Shown here piece after piece: positions 44,347 to 52,586 of a DNA stretch of 64,000 nt (position 1 is its first letter; the number at the start of each line of letters is the position of its first letter). This stretch comes from Anaerostipes amylophilus (GTDB taxonomy: Bacteria > Bacillota > Clostridia > Lachnospirales > Lachnospiraceae). The stretch is taken from assembly GCF_025567365.1 (NCBI RefSeq), contig NZ_JAOQJG010000004.1:1-64000 (forward strand), written 5' to 3'. Below the pieces are notes generated by a model that worked only from the letters and a program-made list of their open reading frames with translations, searched no databases and was not told where the DNA came from. The position numbers and the translations under genes were made by a program.

Positions 44347-44370
44347 TCGACACGAATATATGATAGAATG

Positions 44371-44396
44371 GGGATGTAGCAATACATCCCTTTTTT
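44371..44396 (+). terminator. pyk terminator
   Basis: An 8-bp stem (44371-44378 with 44383-44390), GCAA loop and TTTTTT (44391-44396). Confidence 0.9.
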
Positions 44397-44451
44397 CTTT
44401 TATCAGGAAATTCACTAAGATAAGATGGGATATTTTCAGGAGGAAATACGA

Positions 44452-44769
44452 GTGAAAGTTTCAGAACGTGTATACATATCAGAGATATTAAAAATACAAA
44501 AGAGGCACTTACTTCGCAAAATAGAGAAAGAAAAATCAATTTCAAGACTGTATTGTATCACACTGCCACTCTGGAACAGTGCATTTCTGGAAATATATCC
44601 TTATAATGAATTATTATCAGATATTCACAAAGAAAAAGATATTACAATCGTAGGGATGGCAGCAGGAAAAGATGATGCAGTCGTTATGTTAAGACGTATG
44701 ATCGATGATCTGTATCATAAAGGAAAATTAAAAGACATCACAACATATTTCTGCGGGGAAGATAAATGA
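44452..44769 (+). CDS. Conserved hypothetical protein, first gene of the gerW operon
   Basis: A 105-aa protein of unknown function from GTG 44452, which has AGGAGG 8 nt upstream; an ATG at 44425 would place the ribosome site inside the gene. The N-terminal half is basic and helical (SEILKIQKRHLLRKIEKEK), the C-terminal half has a short alpha/beta pattern (DITIVGMAAGKDDAVVMLRR). No signal peptide or membrane helix. It overlaps the DUF2953 gene by 4 bp (ATGA), so a shared role with the DUF2953-GerW pair in spore formation is possible. Confidence 0.7.
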   Translation: MKVSERVYISEILKIQKRHLLRKIEKEKSISRLYCITLPLWNSAFLEIYPYNELLSDIHKEKDITIVGMAAGKDDAVVMLRRMIDDLYHKGKLKDITTYFCGEDK

Positions 44770-45743
44770 GCATACTATTTTTTATATTAAAGATCATAGG
44801 AATCCTGATCTTGATACCGATCGTGTTACTTTTAATCCTTCTGATATTTCCAATCTGTTACCAGATGGAAGGAGATTTTGATGATAAAACACCGAAAGCA
44901 CAAGCGAAAGTATCATGGGCAGTCGTATTTTTACGGGCAAAGGTGTTTTATGAAGAAGAACTTAACTTTGCAATCCGCATCTTTGGAATTCCGGTATATG
45001 ATTCACGAAAGGACCATTGGTCTGTATTAGGGGAGCATCCAGAGAAAGATAAGAAGAAAAACAAGAAGAAACATAAGAAAAAATCGACATCTGAAAAGAA
45101 ATCAAAAAAAGAAGCGAAACAAAATAAACAACAGATAAAACAGGAAAAGCATACTGTACAAGAACAAATTTCAGATAAAAAGGTGGTTCGGGAAGCAAAA
45201 GATATAACAATAAAAAAGACTTCAGAAGACGTATTTGATCTTACATGGGATGAAAAAGAAGAATCAACAAAGAAAGACAAGGAGTTTTTCGGCAAAAAAA
45301 TCGTGAATCTTCTCAAAAAGTGTTATAATAAATGCAAGAATCTCATAACAAAGATTCGTAAGATTACAGATAAGATGGAGACTGTTGGAGACATCTTAGA
45401 AGACGAAGATATTATCAATGCAATAAAGAGAATCAAAGAATATGGAATAAATGCAGTAAAGCTGTTGCTTCCGCAGAAACTAAATGCACAGATAACATTT
45501 GGTTTCGAAGACCCATATTACACAGGGAAAGTCTTAGGATGGGCAGCGGTACTGATTCCAATTTACGGAGATCGCATAGATATTACACCAGACTTTGAAA
45601 AAAGAACTCTAAAAGGACATTTAAAGATCAAAGGAAGTATAAGAAGATATAAGATCTTACAGCTGTTATGGAAAATATACAAAGACAAAGATGAACTAAT
45701 AAAACAAAAAGACCGAGCATTAAGAATGATAGGAGGCAACTAA
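44766..45743 (+). CDS. DUF2953 family membrane protein (YtfI-like)
   Basis: A 325-aa protein with one N-terminal membrane helix (about 5-28), then a beta strand pair (AKVSWAVVFLRAKVFYEEEL), a long lysine/glutamate-rich low-complexity stretch (about 90-175) and the DUF2953 C-terminal domain (FGFEDPYYTGKVLGWAAVL). The same gene pair, DUF2953 then GerW, occurs in Bacillus as ytfI-ytfJ, a sporulation locus. The gene overlaps its upstream neighbour and ends 1 nt before gerW, so all three are one operon. Confidence 0.85.
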   Translation: MSILFFILKIIGILILIPIVLLLILLIFPICYQMEGDFDDKTPKAQAKVSWAVVFLRAKVFYEEELNFAIRIFGIPVYDSRKDHWSVLGEHPEKDKKKNKKKHKKKSTSEKKSKKEAKQNKQQIKQEKHTVQEQISDKKVVREAKDITIKKTSEDVFDLTWDEKEESTKKDKEFFGKKIVNLLKKCYNKCKNLITKIRKITDKMETVGDILEDEDIINAIKRIKEYGINAVKLLLPQKLNAQITFGFEDPYYTGKVLGWAAVLIPIYGDRIDITPDFEKRTLKGHLKIKGSIRRYKILQLLWKIYKDKDELIKQKDRALRMIGGN

Positions 45744-45744
45744 A

Positions 45745-46116
45745 ATGAGCAAAGAAAATTTAAAAGATACCATGGGTTCACTATTTGACGGCATGGAAGG
45801 ATTCTTAACATCAAAAACAGTCGTAGGAGAACCTATCTATATCAAAGATACCATCATCTTACCATTAGTAGATGTCTCCTTCGGAATGGGTGCAGGAGCT
45901 TTCTCTGGAGACAAGAAAGATAAAAGTGGAGGAGGAATTGGAGGAAAGATGACTCCAAGTGCTGTACTTGTTATTAAAGATGGACAGACGAAGCTTGTGA
46001 ACATTAAGAATCAGGAGACGATCGTGAAGTTATTGGATATGGTACCAGATGTGATTGACAGGTTCGCAGGTAAGAACGAAAGTTTGGAAGATATTGTGGA
46101 TGATCTTGAAAAGTAA
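45745..46116 (+). CDS. gerW: GerW/YtfJ family spore protein
   Basis: A 123-aa protein of the GerW (YtfJ) family. Characteristic parts are TVVGEPIYIKDTIILPLVDVSFGMGAG split around a glycine-rich turn (SGGGIGGKMTPSAVLVI), and a helical tail VKLLDMVPDVIDRF. In Bacillus the homologue is made in the forespore and is needed for normal germination and SleB localisation. AGGAGG is placed correctly. It is the third gene of the operon. The two-part repeat begins 11 nt after its stop codon. Confidence 0.92.
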   Translation: MSKENLKDTMGSLFDGMEGFLTSKTVVGEPIYIKDTIILPLVDVSFGMGAGAFSGDKKDKSGGGIGGKMTPSAVLVIKDGQTKLVNIKNQETIVKLLDMVPDVIDRFAGKNESLEDIVDDLEK

Positions 46117-46127
46117 ATTTTAATTTC

Positions 46128-46392
46128 GAGTTGGCCAATTGTAGAATTCGAGTATATGATAAAAAATAAATAAGCAACTGAACGCGATGCGGTGGAATTT
46201 TGCTCATATTTTGAACAAATCGCTGATCCGCCCAATTTCCTACGATAACTCGCTTTGGAGTTTTGTTTCAGACAAAAGTCTTTGAAGCTCAGACAATCGT
46301 CCAATTGGGCTACGAATTTATTCAAAATATGGCAAAATTCCAATGCATCGCGTTCAGTTGCTTATTTATTTTTTATCATATACAAAAGCCTA
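46128..46392. mobile_element. 265-bp quasi-palindromic repeat element (MITE-like)
   Basis: The outer blocks GAGTTGGCCAATTGTAGA (46128-46145) and CATATACAAAAGCCTA (46377-46392) match the short copy at 18745-18787. Inside them lies a near-perfect inverted repeat of about 68 bp (46152-46219 with 46316-46383). The interior continues to fold: GCCCAATT/AATTGGGC (46230-46237 and 46303-46310), ACGAT/ATCGT (46242-46246 and 46296-46300) and a terminal TTTTGT/ACAAAA hairpin (46261-46277). No credible coding capacity. It could be a miniature inverted-repeat transposable element or a structured RNA. Absence of the interior in the short copy fits excision, deletion or a solo precursor. Confidence 0.7.
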
Positions 46393-46468
46393 CCGTCGCA
46401 AACCCAAATTTATAAAGGAATGAGTAATAAAATTTCGGAATAAATATGTACAAAAAGGATTTTTAAAT

Positions 46469-46606
46469 ATGAAACGAGTCTGGGCTATTGCTTTTTTCTT
46501 TTTCTCTATGGGGTTGTTTGCGGGATTTTGGATTACGCATGATCCTATGAAAATAGTTATTTGTATAGGATGTGACATTATAGCGTATTGTTTGTTTTTT
46601 AAATGA
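46469..46606 (+). CDS. Small hydrophobic membrane protein, 45 aa
   Basis: ATG 46469 with AAGGAT upstream opens a 45-residue ORF. The product has two hydrophobic segments (about 3-23 and 27-44) separated by THDP, with a positive N-terminus (MKRVW), consistent with a two-helix hairpin. I do not recognise the family. It lies between the repeat element and the convergent rpmB gene, with no other gene for 560 bp, which supports it being real although short. Confidence 0.5.
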   Translation: MKRVWAIAFFFFSMGLFAGFWITHDPMKIVICIGCDIIAYCLFFK

Positions 46607-46630
46607 ATTTCAATAGAAAGGTAAAATAAA

Positions 46631-46655
46631 AAGAGTTGGAAAAATTCCAACTCTT
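46631..46655 (-). terminator. rpmB terminator
   Basis: An 11-bp stem (46631-46641 with 46645-46655). On the minus strand it is followed by TTTTTATTTT, so it ends the rpmB transcript. Confidence 0.8.
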
Positions 46656-46682
46656 AGTGGTTTCTTATATAATCAATCAAGA

Positions 46683-46868
46683 TTAAGCACGTTCAACCTT
46701 ACCAGATCTTAAGCAAGAAGTACAAACGTACATTTTCTTAGCTGCTCCGTTAACTTTAACTCTTACGGATTTGATGTTTGATTTCCACATTTTGTTTGAT
46801 CTTCTATGTGAATGGCTCACTGCGTTTCCAAAATGAGCACCTTTGCCACAAATAGCACATTTTGCCAT
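46683..46868 (-). CDS. rpmB: 50S ribosomal protein L28
   Basis: A 61-aa L28 with the zinc-binding cysteine pairs CAIC (4-7) and CTSC (49-52), the so-called C+ form. MAKCAICGKG and SHSHRRSNKMWKSNIK are typical. The ribosome site AAGGAGGTG is strong. It diverges from asp23, the same neighbour relationship as rpmB-yloU in Bacillus. Confidence 0.97.
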   Translation of the reverse strand: MAKCAICGKGAHFGNAVSHSHRRSNKMWKSNIKSVRVKVNGAAKKMYVCTSCLRSGKVERA

Positions 46869-46928
46869 GTTAGCACCTCCTTATTCCAATCTCTATTCCT
46901 GTTTCATTCCAGGCTCGACAACTATTTC

Positions 46929-46957
46929 ATTCTAACAGATTGATTTATAAAAATCAA
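46929..46957 (-). promoter_or_regulatory. rpmB promoter
   Basis: On the minus strand TTGATT (46957-46952), 17 nt, TAGAAT (46934-46929). Confidence 0.6.
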
Positions 46958-46997
46958 GAATAAATTTGCTTTTATTTTAAATCATTTTTTGAAACAC

Positions 46998-47026
46998 TAG
47001 ACTTAGAGGGTTTCATAATGTATAAT
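46998..47026 (+). promoter_or_regulatory. asp23-fakA promoter
   Basis: TAGACT (46998-47003), 17 nt, TATAAT (47021-47026). An inverted repeat TGAAAC/GTTTCA flanks the -35 box. Confidence 0.5.
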
Positions 47027-47061
47027 CGAGTTATATGAATTCTCGTTTGGAGGTATAATTT

Positions 47062-47418
47062 ATGAAAGGACATGTGAATACAAAGAATGGAGAAATCTCC
47101 ATTGAAAATCAGGTAATTGCGAAATATGCCGGAATCTGTGCTCTTGGATGCTTTGGTATTGTAGGAATGGCAATGGTGAATATGAAAGATGGAATTGCCA
47201 AGCTTTTGACAAGAGATAATATCAGAAAAGGTGTATTTGTTTCAGTAAATAATAATAAGATCACGATAGACTTCCATATTATTGTATCTTATGGAGTTTC
47301 TATTTCTACAGTGGCAAGCAATCTTATGGAATCTGTAAAGTATCGTGTGGAAGAATTTACAAGCCTTGAAGTAGAACGGATCAATATTTACGTTGAAGGC
47401 GTAAAAGATATAGGATAA
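47062..47418 (+). CDS. Asp23/Gls24 family protein (YloU)
   Basis: A 118-aa Asp23/Gls24-family protein. Family features are the opening NGEISIENQVIAKYAG, CFGIVGMA and the strand-rich C-terminus ITIDFHIIVSYGVSI...VERINIYVEGV. Homologues are membrane-associated or cytosolic proteins linked to cell-envelope and fatty-acid metabolism. It is paired with the following DAK-domain gene, as yloU-yloV are in Bacillus, and is translated from TTTGGAGGT. Only 24 nt separate it from the probable start of fakA. Confidence 0.9.
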   Translation: MKGHVNTKNGEISIENQVIAKYAGICALGCFGIVGMAMVNMKDGIAKLLTRDNIRKGVFVSVNNNKITIDFHIIVSYGVSISTVASNLMESVKYRVEEFTSLEVERINIYVEGVKDIG

Positions 47419-47442
47419 TAGATGATGGAGGCAAAGATTAAG

Positions 47443-49104
47443 ATGAAACAGATAGATGCAGCATTGCTGCAGAAGATGTTGATTGGCGGAGCCAAGAGAT
47501 TAGAGGCGAATAAAGAATATATTAATGAACTGAATGTATTCCCTGTACCAGATGGTGATACAGGAACGAATATGACAATGACTGCACTTGCAGCAGCCAA
47601 AGAAGTTGGAAATGCACCAGAAGTAACAGTTAAGGAAGTTACAAGAGCATTATCAAGCGGGTCTTTAAGAGGTGCAAGAGGTAACTCTGGAGTTATCTTA
47701 TCTCAGTTATTCAGAGGATTTTACAAAGGTGTCAAGGGTGAAGATGTTCTGACAACCGAAACTGCTGCAGCGGGGTTTAAGAATGCGGTAGATACAGCGT
47801 ACAAAGCTGTTATGAAACCCAAAGAAGGAACAATCCTTACAGTAGCGAAAGTAACGGCGGAGAAAGCAGTAGCATGTGCAAGAGAAACAGAAGATTTTAA
47901 TGAATTTGCAGAGGTTGTGATCAAGGAAGCAAATGCGATTCTTAAGAAAACACCAGACATGCTTCCAGTACTGAAAGAAGCAGGTGTTGTGGATTCAGGT
48001 GGACAGGGACTGGTAGAATTTCTTCAGGGGGCAGTAGATGTATTGTCCGGAAAAGAAGTTGATCTAAGTGGTGTAGAAAGAGTTGCAAAGAAGCCAGCAG
48101 CGACACAGACAGAAGCACCATTGGAAGAGAAGGATATCAAATTTGGTTATTGTACAGAGTTTATTGTTATGACCAAAGAAGAGATTTCTATGGAAGAAGA
48201 ACAGAAATTCAAAGATTTCTTAATGGGAATCGGAGATTCTATCGTAGTCGTTGCAGACGAAGACATCATTAAGGTTCATGTGCATACAAATCATCCTGGA
48301 AAAGCAATCGAAAAAGGTCTCACATATGGAGAACTTACGAATATGAAGATTGATAACATGAGAGAAGAACACAGAGAGCGTTTGAATCTTACACAGGCAG
48401 AAGCACAGGTGGACGATCAGCCAGTGAAACCAGAAGAACCGAAGAAAGATTATGGATTTGTAGCAGTTTCTATTGGACAGGGAATGAATGACATTTTCCG
48501 TGAATTAGGGGTAGATTATCTGATCGAAGGTGGTCAGACAATGAACCCTAGTACAGAAGATATGTTGAATGCGATCGAACAGGTTAATGCAGAGACAGTC
48601 TTTATCCTGCCGAATAACAAGAACATCATTCTTGCAGCAACACAGGCACAGTCTTTAGTAGAAGATAAGAATGTTGTGATCATTCCGACAACAACTGTTC
48701 CCCAGGGAATTTCAGCGATCATTGGATTTGATCCAGAAGCAGATGTCGAGTCTAATGAAGAAAGTATGAAAGATATCATCGAATGCGTCAAGACTGGAGA
48801 AGTAACTTATGCGGTCAGAGATACATCCATCAATGGAATTGCGATCAAGATTGATGATATTATGGGAATTGATGATGATGGAATCAAGAAAGTCGGACAG
48901 GATATCGAGAAGGTTACATTAGGATTATTAGAAGAGATGGTAGATGAAGACAGCGAGCTGATCAGCATTTACTATGGAGCAGATACAACAAAAGAACAGG
49001 CAGAAGCATTACTTGAGAAAGTAGAAGAAACATATGGTGACTGTGATGTACAGTTAGAATATGGCGGACAGCCGATTTATTATTTCTTATTGTCAGTAGA
49101 ATAA
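47443..49104 (+). CDS. fakA: DAK-domain fatty acid kinase FakA-like (YloV)
   Basis: A 554-aa protein. The N-terminal DhaL domain (about 1-200) binds ATP: NVFPVPDGDTGTNM holds the Mg2+-binding aspartates, and SLRGARGNSGVILSQ is the next motif. A middle and C-terminal domain pair follows (KVHVHTNHPGKAIEKG, FILPNNKNIILAA). The family phosphorylates fatty acids presented by a FakB (DegV) protein. The third ATG (47443) gives the usual MKQIDAALLQ start with GGAGG upstream; ATGs at 47422 and 47425 overlap this site. It is cotranscribed with asp23. Confidence 0.9.
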   Translation: MKQIDAALLQKMLIGGAKRLEANKEYINELNVFPVPDGDTGTNMTMTALAAAKEVGNAPEVTVKEVTRALSSGSLRGARGNSGVILSQLFRGFYKGVKGEDVLTTETAAAGFKNAVDTAYKAVMKPKEGTILTVAKVTAEKAVACARETEDFNEFAEVVIKEANAILKKTPDMLPVLKEAGVVDSGGQGLVEFLQGAVDVLSGKEVDLSGVERVAKKPAATQTEAPLEEKDIKFGYCTEFIVMTKEEISMEEEQKFKDFLMGIGDSIVVVADEDIIKVHVHTNHPGKAIEKGLTYGELTNMKIDNMREEHRERLNLTQAEAQVDDQPVKPEEPKKDYGFVAVSIGQGMNDIFRELGVDYLIEGGQTMNPSTEDMLNAIEQVNAETVFILPNNKNIILAATQAQSLVEDKNVVIIPTTTVPQGISAIIGFDPEADVESNEESMKDIIECVKTGEVTYAVRDTSINGIAIKIDDIMGIDDDGIKKVGQDIEKVTLGLLEEMVDEDSELISIYYGADTTKEQAEALLEKVEETYGDCDVQLEYGGQPIYYFLLSVE

Positions 49105-49112
49105 GATGATAC

Positions 49113-49144
49113 AAAGAAATCCCGCTTGAAGGCGGGGTTTCTTT
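49113..49144 (+). terminator. fakA terminator
   Basis: A 13-bp stem with G-U pairs (49113-49125 with 49132-49144) ends in CTTT-rich sequence, 9 nt past the fakA stop codon. Confidence 0.8.
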
Positions 49145-49176
49145 GCTTTTAAGAGGAACTATTTAAGGAGAGACCT

Positions 49177-51207
49177 ATGGATGGAACAACGAATATCATA
49201 GAATTAAAAGGAATTGGGGAGAAGAGTGCAACGGCATTTGGAAGACTTGGAATTCGGGATATTGATAGTCTTATCACGATGTATCCTAAATATTATCTCA
49301 CTTACGAAGACCCAAAAGACATCCATGAATTAGAAATCGGACAGAGGGTTTCGATTGCAGTACGCATTAATTCAGAAGTGCATATTCAGTATGCAAGAAG
49401 AATAAAGATTGTTACTTGCACTGCAAAGGATCACACGGGAACGATCATGCTTGTATGGTATAATATGCCGTATTTAAAGAAACAATTACATCAGGGAAGA
49501 GACTATATATTTACAGGGACACCGATCTACAAGAATGGCAGGATCACAATGGAACATCCAGAAATCTTTACACCAGAAGATTATGAGGCAAAACAGGAAA
49601 CACTGCAGCCAGTTTATCCATTGACAAGCGGGCTTACCAATAAGCTGGTATCCAAAGCAATGTTTCAGACAAAAGATTATATTTTTCAGATTCCAGAATA
49701 TCTTCCACAGAATATTCTTGATCAGTATCATCCGATGGAATATAACAAAGCGATTTGGAATATTCATTTTCCAGAGTCCAAGAATGATCTGATAGAAGCA
49801 AAAAAACGCTTGATCTTTGATGAATTTTTTATTTTTATCTCAGCAATGCATATGATAACATCAGGTGAAGATATTAAAGAAGAAGGATATAAGATCGGTG
49901 TTTGTAAGGAAGCAAAAGAATTAATAGCGAATCTTCCATATGAGCTGACAGGAGCACAGAAACAGGCGTTAAATGAGATGGCAAAAGATATGGCATCGGG
50001 AAAAGTTATGAATCGTCTTGTGCAGGGGGATGTAGGTTCAGGAAAGACGATCCTTGCGATCATATTGCTTTTGATGTGTGCAAAGGCTGGATATCAAGGC
50101 GTTTTAATGGCCCCGACAGAAGTACTTGCAACGCAGCATTACGAATCATTTATGGAGCTTTTGAATCCATATGGAATCAAGATTGCATTATTAACAGGAT
50201 CAACAAAAGCAAAAGAAAAAAGAGAAATTTACCAGAAGATTAAGGGTGGAGAGATTGATATTGTGATCGGAACTCACGCGGTAATTCAGGATAAGGTAGA
50301 ATATCAGAAATTAGCACTTGTTATTACAGATGAACAGCATAGATTCGGAGTAAGACAAAGAGAAAGTTTATCGTTAAAAGGAGAAAAACCACACGTGCTT
50401 GTTATGAGTGCAACACCGATTCCAAGAACACTTGCGATCATCTTATATGGAGATCTTGATGTATCGATCATTGATGAACTGCCCGCAGAGAGATTGCCGA
50501 TCAAAAACTGTGTAGTAAATACAAGTTACCGTCCGACAGCCTATCGATTTATTGAAAAACAGGTAAGTCAAGGAAGGCAGGTTTACATCATTTGTCCAAT
50601 GGTGGAAGAAAGTGAGCCAATGGAAGGGGAGAATGTCATTCAGTATGCACAGATGTTAAGAAGCCAGTTTGCACCATCGGTAAGGATCAGTTATCTTCAT
50701 GGGAAGATGAAAGCAGCAGATAAGCAGAAAGTGATGGATGATTTTTCAGAAGGGCTGATAGACGTACTTGTATCAACAACGGTTGTGGAAGTTGGCGTAA
50801 ATGTACCGAATGCAACGGTTATGATGGTAGAGAATGCAGAACGTTTCGGGCTGGCACAGCTTCATCAGTTAAGAGGAAGAGTTGGACGAGGCGTTTATCA
50901 GTCATACTGCATTTTTATGACAAGTTCCAAGAAAAAAGAAACTATGCAGCGTTTAGAAGTATTGAATAAATCAAATGATGGATTTTACATCGCAAATGAG
51001 GATTTGAAATTAAGAGGACCTGGAGATTTCTTTGGAGTCAGACAGAGTGGAATGATAGATTTTGTTTTAGCAGATATTTATACGAATGCAGATATTATGA
51101 AGCAGGCGGCAGATGCAGTGAAAGAACTTGAAGAAGAAGAATTTGATTTTTCAAATTTAAAAAATAGCAGATTGGAAAAACAGATCGGTCTTGCAAGAAA
51201 TATATAG
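49177..51207 (+). CDS. recG: ATP-dependent DNA helicase RecG
   Basis: A 676-aa superfamily 2 helicase that remodels stalled forks and branched DNA. An N-terminal wedge (OB-fold, about 60-150) precedes the helicase core: Walker A GDVGSGKT (near 287), DEQH box TDEQHRFG, SATPIPRTL, and the RecG motif region VVEVGVNVPNAT with QLRGRVGRG. Length and order are normal. GGAGAG precedes the ATG. Next gene 12 nt away. Confidence 0.97.
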   Translation: MDGTTNIIELKGIGEKSATAFGRLGIRDIDSLITMYPKYYLTYEDPKDIHELEIGQRVSIAVRINSEVHIQYARRIKIVTCTAKDHTGTIMLVWYNMPYLKKQLHQGRDYIFTGTPIYKNGRITMEHPEIFTPEDYEAKQETLQPVYPLTSGLTNKLVSKAMFQTKDYIFQIPEYLPQNILDQYHPMEYNKAIWNIHFPESKNDLIEAKKRLIFDEFFIFISAMHMITSGEDIKEEGYKIGVCKEAKELIANLPYELTGAQKQALNEMAKDMASGKVMNRLVQGDVGSGKTILAIILLLMCAKAGYQGVLMAPTEVLATQHYESFMELLNPYGIKIALLTGSTKAKEKREIYQKIKGGEIDIVIGTHAVIQDKVEYQKLALVITDEQHRFGVRQRESLSLKGEKPHVLVMSATPIPRTLAIILYGDLDVSIIDELPAERLPIKNCVVNTSYRPTAYRFIEKQVSQGRQVYIICPMVEESEPMEGENVIQYAQMLRSQFAPSVRISYLHGKMKAADKQKVMDDFSEGLIDVLVSTTVVEVGVNVPNATVMMVENAERFGLAQLHQLRGRVGRGVYQSYCIFMTSSKKKETMQRLEVLNKSNDGFYIANEDLKLRGPGDFFGVRQSGMIDFVLADIYTNADIMKQAADAVKELEEEEFDFSNLKNSRLEKQIGLARNI

Positions 51208-51219
51208 GAGGAAGAAGAT

Positions 51220-51492
51220 ATGGTACGTTTTTATCTAAGGTTTACAGGAAGGGTCCAAGGAGTGGGATTTCGCTTTTTTGCAGCAATGAATGCAGAAAAA
51301 TGTCATCTGAGTGGATGGGTAAAAAATATGCTGGATGGTTCGGTAACAGCGGAAGTTCAGGGAACAAGGCTTCAGATCGAACAATTTCTTGAATTAACAC
51401 AGACTGGAAATCGTTTTGTAAGAATTGATCATATTGAAAAAGAGGAACGCCCATATGATGAAAAAGAAAAAGGATTTCATGTAAGATATTAA
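51220..51492 (+). CDS. acyP: Acylphosphatase
   Basis: A 90-aa acylphosphatase. The catalytic pair is visible: Arg in GRVQGVGFRFF and Asn in GWVKNMLDGSV. It hydrolyses acyl phosphates such as acetyl phosphate or 1,3-bisphosphoglycerate. AGGAGG at 9 nt. Probably co-transcribed with recG. Acetyl phosphate made by pta-ackA further along may be one substrate, but the enzymes are not in one operon. Confidence 0.93.
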   Translation: MVRFYLRFTGRVQGVGFRFFAAMNAEKCHLSGWVKNMLDGSVTAEVQGTRLQIEQFLELTQTGNRFVRIDHIEKEERPYDEKEKGFHVRY

Positions 51493-51616
51493 AAAATATC
51501 AGAAACAGTTACAAAAAAATTCCACAATATGTAAAAGATTCTAGTGTATCTTTTGAACGTTTACATATACTATGAACGTAACAAACAACAAACAAAAGAA
51601 ATGGAGGTCTTTCAAA

Positions 51617-51838
51617 ATGGAAGAACGAACTTCAGCAAGAAGCAAAGGAACAAACAGAGTCGAAGTACCAGAAGCAAGAGGAGCTTTAGACAAATTTAAG
51701 TTTGAAGTAGCAAATGAAATTGGCGTGGATTTAAAAGATGGATATAATGGACATCTGACAACTGCTCAGGCAGGATCTGTCGGAGGAGAAATGGTTCGTA
51801 AGATGATCCGCAGACAGGAAGAAGAAATGTCTCGCTAG
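51617..51838 (+). CDS. Alpha/beta-type small acid-soluble spore protein
   Basis: A 73-aa SASP. The conserved parts are KFEVANEIGV (with the GPR-protease cleavage site) and NGHLTTAQAGSVGGEMVRKMI, which bind spore DNA and protect it from UV and chemicals. ATG 51617 has GGAGGT at 9 nt. The N-terminal 25 residues (EERTSARSKGTNRVEVPEAR) are longer than in Bacillus SspA. Upstream, TATACTA (51566-51572) matches the forespore SigG -10 consensus CATACTA in six of seven positions, but no convincing -35 is at the right distance. Confidence 0.92.
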   Translation: MEERTSARSKGTNRVEVPEARGALDKFKFEVANEIGVDLKDGYNGHLTTAQAGSVGGEMVRKMIRRQEEEMSR

Positions 51839-51874
51839 TAAATTAAAAATACAAATGAAAAAAGAAAGATAAGA

Positions 51875-51918
51875 GAGAAAGAGGCAGTGAAAGCATAAAC
51901 TATGACTGCTTCTTTCTC
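51875..51918 (+). terminator. SASP gene terminator
   Basis: A 14-bp stem with one G-U pair (51875-51888 with 51905-51918). The 3' side is not a strict T-run (ATTGTC), so it may be a weak terminator. Confidence 0.55.
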
Positions 51919-51919
51919 A

Positions 51920-51949
51920 TTGTCGGTTGACAAAATCTGTAGATATAAT
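51920..51949 (+). promoter_or_regulatory. Promoter of rsmD-coaD
   Basis: TTGTCG (51920-51925), 18 nt, TATAAT (51944-51949). A TTGACA at 51927-51932 is too close to this -10 (11 nt) to be its partner. Confidence 0.45.
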
Positions 51950-52025
51950 AAAATAAAAGAATGATAGTCTGCGAAAGCAGAAGTGTATCGTGGAATAAAA
52001 TACAGATAAGGAATGTACATAGATT

Positions 52026-52583
52026 ATGAGAGTCGTAGCAGGAAGTGCGAAGAGTTTAAAATTAAAGACGATCGAAGGTATGGAGACAAGACCTACGCAG
52101 GATCGCATCAAAGAAACATTATTTAATATGATACAATATGATATTGCCGGATGCACATTTCTGGATCTTTTTTCCGGGAGCGGCGGGATTGGAATTGAAG
52201 CATTGAGCCGCGGTGCAAAGCAGGCTTATTTTGTGGAGAAGGCAAAGCCGGCACTTCGATGTATCCGAGAGAATTTAAGATATACAAAGCTTGATGACAG
52301 AGCACAAGTTATGGCTGTGGATGTCATAACAGCTATCAGGCAGTTAGAAGCAAAGAAGATAACATTTGATTATATTTTTATGGACCCTCCATACAACAAA
52401 GGATTTGAAGATGAGGTATTGGCGGTACTGAATGATTCAACAATCTGCACGCCAGATACGGTCGTGATCGCAGAGTCATCACTTGAGACGGAGATTTCAG
52501 ATTTTGAGGAATTAAAGGTGTCAAGAGTCAAGAAATATAAGACAAATAAACATACATTTTTGATGAAGACACAGGAGGATTAG
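52026..52583 (+). CDS. rsmD: 16S rRNA (guanine-N2-)-methyltransferase RsmD
   Basis: A 185-aa SAM-dependent methyltransferase for G966 of 16S rRNA. RVVAGSAKSLKL opens the family; FLDLFSGSGGIGIEAL is motif I and FMDPPYNKGFE the catalytic DPPY motif. Paired with coaD after 3 nt, as in Bacillus ylbH-ylbI. The ribosome site is weak (AAGGAA, rather far), so translation may be modest. Confidence 0.95.
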   Translation: MRVVAGSAKSLKLKTIEGMETRPTQDRIKETLFNMIQYDIAGCTFLDLFSGSGGIGIEALSRGAKQAYFVEKAKPALRCIRENLRYTKLDDRAQVMAVDVITAIRQLEAKKITFDYIFMDPPYNKGFEDEVLAVLNDSTICTPDTVVIAESSLETEISDFEELKVSRVKKYKTNKHTFLMKTQED

Positions 52584-52586
52584 AAA

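Noticed and set aside
46011..46443. ORFs within the repeat element on both strands
   Set aside because: They mirror each other because of the inverted repeat and have no ribosome sites.
51545..51572. Full SigG promoter of the SASP gene
   Set aside because: The -10 is good (TATACTA) but TGTATC lies only 15 nt upstream, too close for SigG; noted in the gene entry only.
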